Below are positions 1 through 9,046 of a stretch of DNA of 64,000 bases, piece by piece. Source of the DNA: M3007 sp046316495. Its GTDB lineage: Bacteria > Bacteroidota > Bacteroidia > Chitinophagales > Saprospiraceae. The position numbers and the translations under genes are program-made. The notes beneath the pieces were generated by a model, which saw only the letters and a list, made by a program, of their open reading frames with translations, did no database searches and had not been told where the DNA came from. Position 1 is the first letter of the stretch; each line of letters begins with the position of its first letter. The stretch is from positions 1 to 64,000 of the forward strand of contig JBKDAM010000146.1 in assembly GCA_046316495.1 (NCBI GenBank), written 5' to 3'.

Positions 1-96
1 GTCCTCATCGCATCTCGACCCCTCTCAACATACCTCTGGCGCTACCCAGCTATGTCCGGCCTGATCGTGGTTCGCGTTCTTAACAAACCAACCTAA
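1..96 (+). CDS. Possible 3' end of an upstream gene (partial)
   Basis: Frame 1 is open from the first base to a TAA at 94-96, giving 31 residues of mixed hydrophobic and basic character that end in RVLNKPT. The frame is too short to recognise a family. The other two forward frames also end soon (stops near 63 and 81), so this is a guess based only on the longest open tail and its position 70 bp ahead of the next gene. It could equally be non-coding. Confidence 0.25.
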   Translation, partial: VLIASRPLSTYLWRYPAMSGLIVVRVLNKPT

Positions 97-166
97 GTAT
101 TGACCTATCCCTAAAACAAATTTCCAAAGCCTCAGTTATGCAAGTACACCCATCCTAGCCCAATCT

Positions 167-949
167 ATGTCAAAAAAAACATACTTCGCTTCTGACTTTC
201 ACCTCGGCGTAAACGCAAGGCACACCTCTCTTGAGAGAGAGAAAAAAATTGTAAAATGGTTACACCAAGTAGCCCCCGAAGCGGATGCCATTTACCTGGT
301 AGGCGATTTATTCGAATTTTGGCATGAATACCAATTCGTAGTCCCCCGTGGATATGTAAGACTACTAGGGACACTGGCCGAGCTGAGCGATAACGGAATC
401 CCTATTCACGCCTTTACCGGAAACCATGACCTCTGGATGCAAAATTACTTTGAACTCGAACTCGGCATCCCTGTTTATCGAAAACCAATCCAAATCAACA
501 TACAGGGAAAAAGCTTCTTCATTGGACATGGCGACGGACTCGGACCTGGCGATACCGGTTATAAATGGATGAAAAAAGCCTTCACTAACCCCATTTGCCA
601 GTGGGCATTTCGTCAACTTCATCCAGACCTCGGCGCCCGAATAGCTCATTACGCAAGTGGAAAAAGCAGAGCCGCAACCCCCGCCGCCGAACAAAATTGG
701 CTTGGAGAGGAAAAGGAATGGCTCTATCAATACTGTTTACGGAAAAATGAAAGCAATATCATCCCAGATTATTTCATCTTTGGCCATAGGCATCTCCCTA
801 TCGACTGGCAAATGCCCCACTCAAAAAGTAGATATATCAACCTGGGAGAATGGATGTGGGCCTACTCTTACGCCGTCTTTGATGGCAAAGACGTAAAAAT
901 CCACTTTCTTGAAGATAACATCAGCCTAATCACGAACCGGATAATTTAA
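167..949 (+). CDS. lpxH: UDP-2,3-diacylglucosamine diphosphatase (LpxH-like metallophosphoesterase)
   Basis: A 260-residue calcineurin-like phosphoesterase. LpxH hydrolyses UDP-2,3-diacylglucosamine to lipid X on the cytoplasmic face of the inner membrane, the fourth step of lipid A synthesis. The metal-binding motifs appear in the family order: SDFHLG (D10, H12), GDLFEFW (D47), GNHD (N86, H87, D88), HGDG (H121, D123) and GHRH (H207, H209). The FEFW extension after GDL is typical of LpxH rather than of generic phosphoesterases. The start at 167 is the first ATG of the frame and gives the usual N-terminus directly before the first motif. The stop lies 8 bp before the next ORF, so the two are probably cotranscribed. 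The assignment rests on motifs; the substrate is inferred. Confidence 0.82.
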   Translation: MSKKTYFASDFHLGVNARHTSLEREKKIVKWLHQVAPEADAIYLVGDLFEFWHEYQFVVPRGYVRLLGTLAELSDNGIPIHAFTGNHDLWMQNYFELELGIPVYRKPIQINIQGKSFFIGHGDGLGPGDTGYKWMKKAFTNPICQWAFRQLHPDLGARIAHYASGKSRAATPAAEQNWLGEEKEWLYQYCLRKNESNIIPDYFIFGHRHLPIDWQMPHSKSRYINLGEWMWAYSYAVFDGKDVKIHFLEDNISLITNRII

Positions 950-957
950 AATCCACT

Positions 958-1860
958 ATGAAATCCCTCTTTCAACAAGTATTGACTCTCTTCTTCCTAT
1001 TTGATTCTTACCTGCTCATCTCACAAGGAGCCTTGGATGGATACATGAAAGGAAAAGGAAACATGGACATTGCCCCCTCGTTCTCACAAATTAGTGCGAA
1101 ATCACTAGTCGGAGCAAGCCAACAATCTTATGATATCCCATACTCCGGGCAATTCTTGTCAGCCTTTCTCACCTATGGTATACATGATAAATTAGACCTA
1201 GTTGCAACAATTCCGTATGTAATCAGTAATGACCAGCGCGGATTACAGGATGGCGGCTTTTTCCTTAAATTCCGCCCAATTTACCTTCAAAGTTCATCAA
1301 AAGGGCGGCTTGGCATCCTCTTTGGGAGCGGAATCAGCTTGCCACTATCCAACTACCAGCCAACTGTAGCAGGCGCAATTGGTCAACGAGCAATCTCCGC
1401 CCCGGTCCGCTCAATTATTCAGTGGGATACCCCTTGGGGCCCCTTTGTCAACGTGACAGCAGGCTATAACTGGCGCTTCGATCAATATCAAAGCGATGAC
1501 CTGACCAGGATAAGAAAAACTAGACCAGACTATGATCCAGAAAAAGCACCCAACTACGCCACATTCCTTATAAAAGCTGGCCTCCCTGCAGCCCACTACT
1601 ACCTAGATGGTTGGATAGAATGGCAGCATACAAACCCAAACTCTGGAACAGATTTCGTTCCGGGCATTGAAGACTTACCACAGGCGTACGGAATATCCTA
1701 CACCCAGGTGGGCGGCACAGTATATTACTCAGAAACTGGACGCAGAGGCGTATATTGCAGCGCTGGCAAAATTTTGAATGGACGAAATGTGAGCCGAACC
1801 CTACGAATTACCGTTGGTATGGTCTTCAAAATAAGTCCAAGCGCCCCTAATAAATCTTAA
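958..1860 (+). CDS. Predicted outer-membrane beta-barrel protein
   Basis: A 300-residue protein with a hydrophobic N-terminal signal (about residues 1-24) followed by alternating, aromatic-rich strand-like segments and a final strand ending in a hydrophobic run (RITVGMVFKI). That is the usual look of an outer-membrane barrel with about 10-12 strands. No ligand motif is recognisable. It resembles the broad class of Bacteroidota proteins annotated only as transporter or outer-membrane protein, but I cannot name the family. It follows the lpxH-like gene by 8 bp on the same strand, suggesting one envelope-related transcript. Its last codons overlap by 4 bp the end of a small gene on the opposite strand. 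Confidence 0.72.
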   Translation: MKSLFQQVLTLFFLFDSYLLISQGALDGYMKGKGNMDIAPSFSQISAKSLVGASQQSYDIPYSGQFLSAFLTYGIHDKLDLVATIPYVISNDQRGLQDGGFFLKFRPIYLQSSSKGRLGILFGSGISLPLSNYQPTVAGAIGQRAISAPVRSIIQWDTPWGPFVNVTAGYNWRFDQYQSDDLTRIRKTRPDYDPEKAPNYATFLIKAGLPAAHYYLDGWIEWQHTNPNSGTDFVPGIEDLPQAYGISYTQVGGTVYYSETGRRGVYCSAGKILNGRNVSRTLRITVGMVFKISPSAPNKS

Positions 1861-1985
1861 CGAGCAAAATCTAGAATCTCTCCACGGTTGCATAACATCA
1901 ACACCAAAGAGATGAAAAAGAATAAGCCCATTAATAAATAAAGCATGCAATAGCCTTTGCCGCGGGTATTTTTTATATCACTCAT
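1857..1985 (-). CDS. Small single-pass membrane protein (42 residues)
   Basis: The 42-residue frame starts at the ATG at 1985. It has a short charged N-terminus (MSDIKNTRGKG), one strongly hydrophobic segment of about 20 residues (CMLYLLMGLFFFISLVLMLC) and a short polar tail, i.e. a predicted single-span membrane protein with N-in topology by the positive-inside rule. An upstream extension to 2117 is open but runs through the promoter. A good TAnnTTTG box (TACTTTTG on the minus strand, 2026-2019) lies about 34 bp before this ATG, which supports the shorter start. The gene is divergent from mutL and its 3' end overlaps the outer-membrane protein gene by 4 bp. Function unknown. Confidence 0.6.
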   Translation of the reverse strand: MSDIKNTRGKGYCMLYLLMGLFFFISLVLMLCNRGEILDFAR

Positions 1986-2018
1986 GTCTGAATAAACAAG
2001 TATTTTTTGAAACTGCGG

Positions 2019-2026
2019 CAAAAGTA
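2019..2026 (-). promoter_or_regulatory. Bacteroidetes -7 box (TACTTTTG) for the small membrane protein
   Basis: TACTTTTG on the minus strand matches TAnnTTTG fully and lies 34 bp before the ATG at 1985. A TTTG (CAAA at 2042-2045 on +) sits about 15 bp upstream, slightly closer than the usual 17-23 bp. Confidence 0.5.
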
Positions 2027-2071
2027 AGAAGGGAATCACCACAAAATCACTTCCCGCTGCTTTTTTATCGG

Positions 2072-2079
2072 TATCTTTG
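2072..2079 (+). promoter_or_regulatory. Bacteroidetes -7 box (TATCTTTG) for mutL
   Basis: TATCTTTG is a full match to TAnnTTTG and ends 21 bp before the mutL ATG at 2100. It decides the start: the longer frame opens with a GTG at 2079 that is inside this box, so translation should begin at 2100. Confidence 0.6.
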
Positions 2080-2099
2080 TGCGTTTTTTTTACAACATT

Positions 2100-4001
2100 A
2101 TGTCTGACGTTATTCAACTCTTACCCGAAAATGTGGCAAACCAAATCGCAGCAGGCGAAGTCGTCCAACGCCCAGCCTCTGTCGTTAAAGAGTTATTAGA
2201 AAACGCCATCGACGCAGGAGCCAATCATATCCAACTCATTGTAAAAGAAGCTGGAAAAACATTCATCCAAGTCATCGATAATGGATGTGGAATGTCTGAA
2301 ACCGATGCTCGTATGTGCTTCGAACGCCACGCCACCTCCAAAATCCGCACCTCACAAGACTTATTCTCCATCAGAACCATGGGTTTTAGAGGAGAAGCAA
2401 TGGCCTCCATAGCAGCCGTAGCCCAAGTTGAACTCCGTACACGAAGAGCTACCGATGAACTCGGGACAAAAGTAGTCATTGAAAACACGATCGTTGTCCG
2501 ACAGGAGCCCTGCCAATCACCCGTCGGAACCGCTATCACCGTAAAAAATTTGTTTTTTAGCGTCCCCGCAAGAAAAAACTTCCTTAAAGGCGACACCATA
2601 GAAATGCGCCATATACTGGACGAATTTCAACGCGTTGCAATGGCTAACCCAGATGTTTTCCTCAGTCTGCACCACAACGAACAGGAAATTTTTCACCTGC
2701 CAGCAGGAAACTTACGCCAAAGAGTAGTAAAAATTTTCGGAGAAGCCATCAATAAAAAACTAGTCCCCGTCCAAGAAGAAACAGAATTGCTCAGCATAAA
2801 TGGATTTGTAGGTAAACCCGACTATTCAAAAAAAACAAGGGGAGAACAGTTCTTTTTCGTAAATAATCGCTTTATAAAAAGCCCGTACCTCCACCACGCG
2901 GTCGTCGGTGCATATGAAGACCTGCTTCCCGATGACTTCTACCCGCTCTACGTACTTTTTATCGATCTGGATCCTGCTCATCTCGATGTTAATATTCACC
3001 CCACCAAACAAGAAATTAAATTCGATGACGAGCGACTGGTCTATAATATCCTAAAAGTAAGTGTCCGACACGCACTCGGCACCAATAGTGTTACCCCCAC
3101 CCTAGATTTTGAACAAGACCAAAGCTTCCTGAATAATAGAATTTCACAAGGTTCTAACCACCAACTACAACCCCACACCCCCCTCGAAAACAGCCCCAAA
3201 AGTGCAGGATCCAGTTTTTCAAATGATCAAAAAAGGCATGATAACAACCTGAAAAACTGGCAAAACCTATATCAAGGCCTTGATCTAATTAAACAACCCA
3301 TCCCAAATGAGGAGCATGGGGACGAAATAGTGGTAAATATTGAACAATGGCTGGCCGCAAATCCTCCTGCATCACCTTCAGAAGGAGATTTGGAAATTAT
3401 GGCTATAGATGACGATACGGGAAGCTTTTCAAAAACCAAAAAAGAACCCTATCAAATTCATAATCAATACATAGTAAGTCAAATTAAATCTGGGTTTCTC
3501 CTCATTGATCAACAATATGCCAGTGAGCGAATTCTTTATGAACGGTATATGACCGCACTGGCAAACCAGCCCATTGCCACCCAACAGGCTCTTTTCCCAA
3601 GAACCATCGAGCTGCCTCCAGCAGATGCTGCTATCCTACGGGATATACTTCATGAAATCAACCTTTTGGGATTCGACATAGCGGAATTTGGCGGTAATAC
3701 CTTCGTAATTCATGGCAAACCAGCCGACCTCCCAATAAGTGCGGACGAAGGTGCTTTGGTGGAAAAAATGATCGATCAATATCGCAATAACCTAGCTCTT
3801 AACCTCGGTACTGCTGAAAACTTATCAAGGTCTATGGCGCGAAATGCCTCCCTAAAACGAGGCCAATCCCTTACCACTCAAGAAATGCAAGACCTCATCG
3901 ACCAACTCTTTGCCTGTGAAGTGCCTTACAAAAGCCCCTTCGGTAAAAACTGCTTTATCACTATGGAATTGGAAGAATTATCCAAAAAATTCGCCGGATA
4001 A
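2100..4001 (+). CDS. mutL: DNA mismatch repair protein MutL
   Basis: A 633-residue MutL, the ATPase that couples MutS mismatch recognition to strand incision. The N-terminal GHKL ATPase motifs are intact: ELLENAIDAGA (catalytic Glu), DNGCGM, RHATSKI and TMGFRGEA, followed by the transducer domain with the HPTKQEIKF segment. A low-complexity linker (about residues 340-440) leads to the C-terminal dimerisation domain. In that domain the endonuclease motif, normally DQHA(x2)E(x4)E, reads DQQYASERILYE (residues 470-481), so the metal-site His is Gln, while both Glu residues remain. The start at 2100 is chosen because the promoter box occupies the upstream part of the frame. Two rhomboid genes follow on the same strand. 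Confidence 0.96.
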   Translation: MSDVIQLLPENVANQIAAGEVVQRPASVVKELLENAIDAGANHIQLIVKEAGKTFIQVIDNGCGMSETDARMCFERHATSKIRTSQDLFSIRTMGFRGEAMASIAAVAQVELRTRRATDELGTKVVIENTIVVRQEPCQSPVGTAITVKNLFFSVPARKNFLKGDTIEMRHILDEFQRVAMANPDVFLSLHHNEQEIFHLPAGNLRQRVVKIFGEAINKKLVPVQEETELLSINGFVGKPDYSKKTRGEQFFFVNNRFIKSPYLHHAVVGAYEDLLPDDFYPLYVLFIDLDPAHLDVNIHPTKQEIKFDDERLVYNILKVSVRHALGTNSVTPTLDFEQDQSFLNNRISQGSNHQLQPHTPLENSPKSAGSSFSNDQKRHDNNLKNWQNLYQGLDLIKQPIPNEEHGDEIVVNIEQWLAANPPASPSEGDLEIMAIDDDTGSFSKTKKEPYQIHNQYIVSQIKSGFLLIDQQYASERILYERYMTALANQPIATQQALFPRTIELPPADAAILRDILHEINLLGFDIAEFGGNTFVIHGKPADLPISADEGALVEKMIDQYRNNLALNLGTAENLSRSMARNASLKRGQSLTTQEMQDLIDQLFACEVPYKSPFGKNCFITMELEELSKKFAG

Positions 4002-4033
4002 GCCAGCTCCCCTCACTCAATTTATTTATCAAT

Positions 4034-4684
4034 ATGTCACAATATAACTTCTACCAACCCTTCAGCGGAATCATCAAACACTTGATTATTATCAATGCCC
4101 TGATGTTTTTCGGCACCAACCTACTGCTCGGGGAAGAATCCACCGGCTATCTGGGAAGACTGGTTTTAGCTGCATTTATGCCCGGATCCGAACACTTCCA
4201 ACCACACCAAATTCTGACCCACATGTTTATGCACGGCAACCTTATGCACTTGCTGTTTAACATGATGACTCTATTCTTCTTCGGACCAATGATCGAAATG
4301 ATCTGGGGTGAACGTAAGTTTCTTATCTATTACCTAAGCTGCGGCCTAGGATCCTACTTCATTTATATGGGAGTGCAGGCCTGGGAATTAACGAATCAGG
4401 GAATAAACCCGACAGACTGGAACACCCCAATGCTGGGAGCCTCCGGAGCAATTTTTGGAGTACTCACCGCATTCGCTTACCTGTTCCCTAATAATGTAAT
4501 TAGCCTAATTTTCCCGCCCATATCCTTAAAAGCAAAATACTTCGTGCCCATTATGGCCGTCCTAGAATTGATTTATGGCGTACAAGGTGCCTCAACAGGT
4601 ATCGCTCACTTCGCCCACTTAGGCGGAGCAATCACCGGCTTCCTGATTCTGACTTCTTGGTATAAACTTCGAAAAAGGCGATAA
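4034..4684 (+). CDS. Rhomboid family intramembrane serine protease (first copy)
   Basis: A 216-residue six-helix rhomboid. The catalytic serine is in GASGA (S137) and the histidine in AHFAHLGG (H195). The HLLFN helix (H72, N76) supplies the usual oxyanion-side residues and a WGERK loop lies between helices. The family cleaves transmembrane segments of other proteins within the bilayer; the substrate here is unknown. It starts 32 bp after mutL and is followed 46 bp later by a second rhomboid, so the three genes may form a transcript. It is compact and lacks extra domains. Confidence 0.92.
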   Translation: MSQYNFYQPFSGIIKHLIIINALMFFGTNLLLGEESTGYLGRLVLAAFMPGSEHFQPHQILTHMFMHGNLMHLLFNMMTLFFFGPMIEMIWGERKFLIYYLSCGLGSYFIYMGVQAWELTNQGINPTDWNTPMLGASGAIFGVLTAFAYLFPNNVISLIFPPISLKAKYFVPIMAVLELIYGVQGASTGIAHFAHLGGAITGFLILTSWYKLRKRR

Positions 4685-4730
4685 CCAACTGCCCACGCTT
4701 CTGATTGCTAACTAAAAAGCTAGCTAAATT

Positions 4731-5660
4731 ATGTCTCTTTTTAACTCAATGTGGCGCGAACTAGAATACGGCTTCCGAATGGGCAATATGGTACGCAAGC
4801 TCATGCTACTTAATATCGTTGTATTTGTCCTAGTTCAAATCCTTCATCTAGGTACTAATATCTATGCCGGGGGCATGGAAGGTGGATACCTCGCTTTCTG
4901 GGATATCCTACACTACTTCTGTATGCCCTCCGACTGGAGAGAACTACTCAGCCATTTATGGACGCCCTTTACAAGTATGTTCCTACATGAAGGCATTTGG
5001 CACCTAGTGGGAAACATGATCTGGCTCTCCCTATTTGGCACCATAGTGGGTGACCTAATCGGTGACAGAAGGGTCCTACCTATTTACCTGCTTGGAGGTC
5101 TGGCCGGCAACCTTACTTATTTTCTAACTGCCAACCTGTCTATCGCTATCGGTGACCATGCCTTAGGAGCATCGGCAGCAGTTATGGCCTTCGGCGGGGC
5201 TGCAATTATTCTTAACCCTGACTATCGGGTAGGCCTACTTCTTTTGGGCGAAGTGAAAATCAAATACATCGTCCTTTTCATGGTCTTGATTGATTTAGTT
5301 AGTGTTACCGGAAATCAAAATGCAGGAGGCCATGCCGCCCACCTGGGTGGCTTTATCACTGGAATCCTGTTTGTCTATGCACTAAGAGACCGCAAAGATT
5401 GGTCCGAACCTATAAATCGTTTTCTAGATAAAATTGGAAGACTTTTCGAACTAATACCTAGCAGCTTCTTCCGCCGTAAGCCTACAAAAATGAAAGTTAC
5501 TTACAGTAAAAAAAATAGCCCACGAACTACTCCTTACACAAAGGAAGAATTGAACCACCAAGAAAAAATAGATGCAATACTGGATAAAATAAAACAAAAA
5601 GGGTTTGAACAACTCTCGCAAGAGGACAAGGACTTTCTATACAATGCCAGCAAAAAATAA
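4731..5660 (+). CDS. Rhomboid family intramembrane serine protease (second copy, with C-terminal extension)
   Basis: A 309-residue rhomboid with catalytic Ser in GASAA (S148) and His in GHAAHLGG (H204), both needed for activity. The glycine after the serine motif, GASGA in most members, is alanine here. The HLVGN motif (H91, N95) is present. After the last membrane helix there is a cytoplasmic tail of about 85 residues, basic and then charged, ending in a short helical segment (about 275-305, rich in Lys/Glu), similar to tails seen on Bacteroidota rhomboids. It converges on the peroxidase gene with only 15 bp between stops. Confidence 0.9.
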   Translation: MSLFNSMWRELEYGFRMGNMVRKLMLLNIVVFVLVQILHLGTNIYAGGMEGGYLAFWDILHYFCMPSDWRELLSHLWTPFTSMFLHEGIWHLVGNMIWLSLFGTIVGDLIGDRRVLPIYLLGGLAGNLTYFLTANLSIAIGDHALGASAAVMAFGGAAIILNPDYRVGLLLLGEVKIKYIVLFMVLIDLVSVTGNQNAGGHAAHLGGFITGILFVYALRDRKDWSEPINRFLDKIGRLFELIPSSFFRRKPTKMKVTYSKKNSPRTTPYTKEELNHQEKIDAILDKIKQKGFEQLSQEDKDFLYNASKK

Positions 5661-5675
5661 ACCCTGACCACTCAT

Positions 5676-6875
5676 TTATTTCCTAAATGGATCCGAAAAC
5701 AAAGAATCTGTTAGCAAACTACCATCTTCCAATGTTTGTAAAAAGGCAACCAATGCCAACTTGTCTGCCTCAGTAAGCTGAAGATGCTTAGGTGAATAGG
5801 TCTGTGTTACCTCGTTAAATGTGAGTAAGTCTCCATGTAACCCAAAAATTGACTGAATACCAGAGCTGTAATGCTCCACCACCTCCAGCAACGTCTCAAA
5901 ACGTCCATCATGCATGTAGGGCCCCGAAACAGATATGTTGCGAAGACCAGGCACCCTAAATACGCCTCTTTCATAAAACAATCCTGAAATAGCCCCCTTG
6001 CCTGGGTCTGTATAGGGATTTTCTAAACCATTATTAGCTTCAAATATAAAGGGTGGCGAGTACAACGACCCATGGCAAGAATGACAATGCTCCAAATAAA
6101 GGGTCTTCCCTCTGTTTTCCGCCTCCGAAAATGCAGGAAACGACCCACCCAAAAAATCAAACCCACCCGCACTTTGTAAGGCACGATCAAATTCGGTATT
6201 TGAGGAAGAAATAGAACTCATAAAATGGGCAAGCGCTTCGAAAACTCGATCCTCCGTAATCAGACTATCCCCCCAAGCACGATTTATTAACCACGGGTAG
6301 TACGACTGTTGCCCAATCCTCTCTATTACTTCCACCATGGAAAGCCCCATCTCATGTTCATTCAAAAAAGCACTTCTTACCTGCTCACCAACCGAATGAG
6401 CCCTGCTATCCCAAAATAGAGGCAAACGGACCCCTCCCATTGAGTCAATTCCCATAGAACCACCAAACCAAATAGTATTGCCCAATGCCATACTATTGCG
6501 GGTACTTAACCTCCCATAAATCCCCTGACTGTACCTCCTTGGGTCCGAAAAACCATTCTCCTGCCGGTGACAGCTAGCACATGAAACCAGCCCGTCTTCC
6601 GATAAATGACGATCGTAAAAAATAACCCGCCCCAACTCAAACTTGCTTGGTGCCACCTCATTGGCATCAAACATCCCTGTAAAATAATCAGGTAAAAGGA
6701 TAGATACCATTGGAGCATCCTCACTCACTGTCAAGTGGGATGCAACATTCAATTTGAATAAATCCGATACGGGAATGATTCCATTATCCTCTTTCCTGCA
6801 AAACGGAAAAATCAACATTATCCCCAAAAGGAATCCGCTAACTCGAAAAAAATGCAAGAAAGGTCGCTCTATCAT
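5676..6875 (-). CDS. Di-haem cytochrome c peroxidase / MauG-family lipoprotein
   Basis: From the ATG at 6875 this is a 399-residue protein with a hydrophobic leader ending in a lipobox-like LIFPFC (C26), so it is probably a lipoprotein. Two haem-binding CxxCH motifs are visible: CASCH (C99-H103) and CHSCH (C264-H268), each heading one domain as in bacterial di-haem peroxidases and MauG. The family reduces peroxide with electrons from periplasmic cytochromes or carries out protein oxidations; which applies here cannot be told. An upstream in-frame ATG at 6953 would add 26 polar residues before the signal sequence and is rejected. It lies downstream of glgB on the same strand. Confidence 0.88.
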   Translation of the reverse strand: MIERPFLHFFRVSGFLLGIMLIFPFCRKEDNGIIPVSDLFKLNVASHLTVSEDAPMVSILLPDYFTGMFDANEVAPSKFELGRVIFYDRHLSEDGLVSCASCHRQENGFSDPRRYSQGIYGRLSTRNSMALGNTIWFGGSMGIDSMGGVRLPLFWDSRAHSVGEQVRSAFLNEHEMGLSMVEVIERIGQQSYYPWLINRAWGDSLITEDRVFEALAHFMSSISSSNTEFDRALQSAGGFDFLGGSFPAFSEAENRGKTLYLEHCHSCHGSLYSPPFIFEANNGLENPYTDPGKGAISGLFYERGVFRVPGLRNISVSGPYMHDGRFETLLEVVEHYSSGIQSIFGLHGDLLTFNEVTQTYSPKHLQLTEADKLALVAFLQTLEDGSLLTDSLFSDPFRK

Positions 6876-6980
6876 CGTACGTAACAATTGATGCGTTATG
6901 ATCTGTTCGGCAATAGTACGTTGACTATCTACTGCAGACAATATTCTACTCACAACCAGGCACTCACTCTATCCCAATCC

Positions 6981-8951
6981 TTACTTTTTTCCTTTCCCCT
7001 TAGAAAGGGACTTGGACTTTGCCTTTTTCAACAGACCTGCTTGGGTTAATTCCCGCCTACCCTCAATTACCAAAACACATAAGGGCGGCATCTGAAAAGA
7101 AATGGAGTGAGCCCTACCATGTGATGGAATGCCCTCACCAAACTGAACCTCCACTTGAACACCACTTCCACCGTATTTTAAATCGTCACTATTCAATACA
7201 AGATCCCAAGCCCCCTCAAATGGAACTCCAACGGTGTACCGGTCAATAGGAGTAGTCTGAAAATGACAGACCACTAACACTGTAGCTTCCTCATCAGCCC
7301 CTTTTCGCAGATATACTAAAACAGAATTTGTGGTATCATCACCACTGATCCACTCATAACCGTCAGGTACAAATGAATTTCGCCATAGTGCAGGAGTACT
7401 CTTGTAATATTGATTCAAGTCTCGTACCCACGACTGGCATCCCTTATGGTAATCGTATTCTAACAACTCCCAAGTAACCCCGCGGTCATGGCTCCATTCA
7501 GTGCTCTGAGCGATTTCTCCCCCCATAAACAATAAATGAGATCCAGGATGCGTCCACTGATGCCCATATAATGCCCGCAAATTCGCATGCTTCTGCCACT
7601 CATCCCCCGGCATCTTCCCAAATAAAGACGCCTTCAAATGGACTACCTCATCATGACTTAGTGGCAACATAAATCGCTCAGAAAAGGCATAGACCATGGA
7701 AAACGTAATCTCGTTTTGGTGCCAACGACGGAACAATGGAGCTCTTTTGAAATAACTCAACGCATCATGCATCCAACCCATCATCCATTTCTGCCCAAAT
7801 CCCAAGCCACCCTCCCAAACGGGTCGACTCACTCCAGGAAAAGCAGTACTCTCCTCCGCAATGGTTTCTACCCCAGGATACTCTTTATAAACCGCCTCAT
7901 TGAACTCACGCAGTAAGGAAATCGCTTCGAGATTCTCCCTGCCACCATACACATTTGGAATCCACTCTCCCTCCTTCCTAGAATAATCTAAATACAACAT
8001 AGACGCAACCGCGTCCACTCGCAGACCGTCAGCATGGTACTGATCTATCCAAAAAAGTGCGTTTGAAATTAAAAACGATCGAACTTCGTTCCTACCATAA
8101 TCAAAAATATAACTGTTCCAGTCAGGCTGATACCCCCGCCTAGGGTCCGCATACTCGTATAAATGCGAACCGTCGAATAAATATAAACCGTGTATATCCC
8201 CAGGAAAATGGGAAGGTACCCAATCTAATATAACCCCAATTCCTTCCTGGTGAAAGCGATCAACTAAATACTTAAAATCTTCAGGAGTGCCAAACCGAGA
8301 TGTAGGAGCAAAAAAACCAGTTATCTGATAACCCCAGGATGGAAAATAAGGATGTTCCATAACAGGCATGAACTCTACATGCGTAAACCCCATCCCCTTT
8401 ACATAATTTACCAACTCATCTCCTAACTCATGATAATTTAAAGACCGATTACCATCCTCCAAAATCTTTTTCCAAGACCCCAAATGAACCTCGTAAACCG
8501 ACCAAGGTCGAGCATCTCCTGCTGAAGCAACCCTCCTCTCCATCCATGCTGCGTCACCCCAAGAATAAGTCTGATCCCAAACAATGCTCGCCGTTCGTGG
8601 CGGGGTCTCATATTTTCGGGCAAAAGGATCAGCCTTGTCTAATGCCGCCCCATTATGCATCGTAATATGATACTTGTAAACCACACCATGCCCAATCGCA
8701 GGGATAAACCCCTCCCATATACCACTATTATCCCAGCGTGGAAGTAATACGTGTGAATTTGGATTCCATCCGTTAAAATCACCCGTAACACTAACACGCT
8801 TTGCATTTGGAGCCCAAACAGCAAAGTAAACACCCTTCCTGCCATCCTGCTCAACACAATGACTACCCATTTTCTCATATAGCCGAAAATGCTTCCCGGC
8901 TTGATACAATGCAATATCAAAATCTGTAAATAAAGAAAACGGTTTTACCAT
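6981..8951 (-). CDS. glgB: 1,4-alpha-glucan branching enzyme
   Basis: A 656-residue GH13 branching enzyme that makes the alpha-1,6 branches of glycogen in the cytoplasm. An N-terminal CBM48 domain (about residues 35-130, with the VSVTGDFNGW signature) precedes the catalytic barrel. The barrel contains the expected LRVDAVASM (nucleophile Asp), TIAEES (acid Glu) and LPLSHDEVVH (third carboxylate) motifs, followed by the all-beta C-terminal domain and a Lys/Ser-rich tail. The ATG at 8951 is preferred to the one at 8990 because the extra 13 residues are not family-like. No other glycogen gene is adjacent. Confidence 0.95.
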   Translation of the reverse strand: MVKPFSLFTDFDIALYQAGKHFRLYEKMGSHCVEQDGRKGVYFAVWAPNAKRVSVTGDFNGWNPNSHVLLPRWDNSGIWEGFIPAIGHGVVYKYHITMHNGAALDKADPFARKYETPPRTASIVWDQTYSWGDAAWMERRVASAGDARPWSVYEVHLGSWKKILEDGNRSLNYHELGDELVNYVKGMGFTHVEFMPVMEHPYFPSWGYQITGFFAPTSRFGTPEDFKYLVDRFHQEGIGVILDWVPSHFPGDIHGLYLFDGSHLYEYADPRRGYQPDWNSYIFDYGRNEVRSFLISNALFWIDQYHADGLRVDAVASMLYLDYSRKEGEWIPNVYGGRENLEAISLLREFNEAVYKEYPGVETIAEESTAFPGVSRPVWEGGLGFGQKWMMGWMHDALSYFKRAPLFRRWHQNEITFSMVYAFSERFMLPLSHDEVVHLKASLFGKMPGDEWQKHANLRALYGHQWTHPGSHLLFMGGEIAQSTEWSHDRGVTWELLEYDYHKGCQSWVRDLNQYYKSTPALWRNSFVPDGYEWISGDDTTNSVLVYLRKGADEEATVLVVCHFQTTPIDRYTVGVPFEGAWDLVLNSDDLKYGGSGVQVEVQFGEGIPSHGRAHSISFQMPPLCVLVIEGRRELTQAGLLKKAKSKSLSKGKGKK

Positions 8952-9046
8952 AACTCTGTCGTCCTGTTGAATGTCAATGCAAAAGAACACCTTTTATTCA
9001 TTGATTCAAAATGAAATCACAATTCAAGCTAACAAAGTTAGTATGT

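Noticed and set aside
2079..2099. GTG start for mutL, 21 bp upstream
   Set aside because: It lies in the TATCTTTG promoter box; the ATG at 2100 gives the standard MutL N-terminus.
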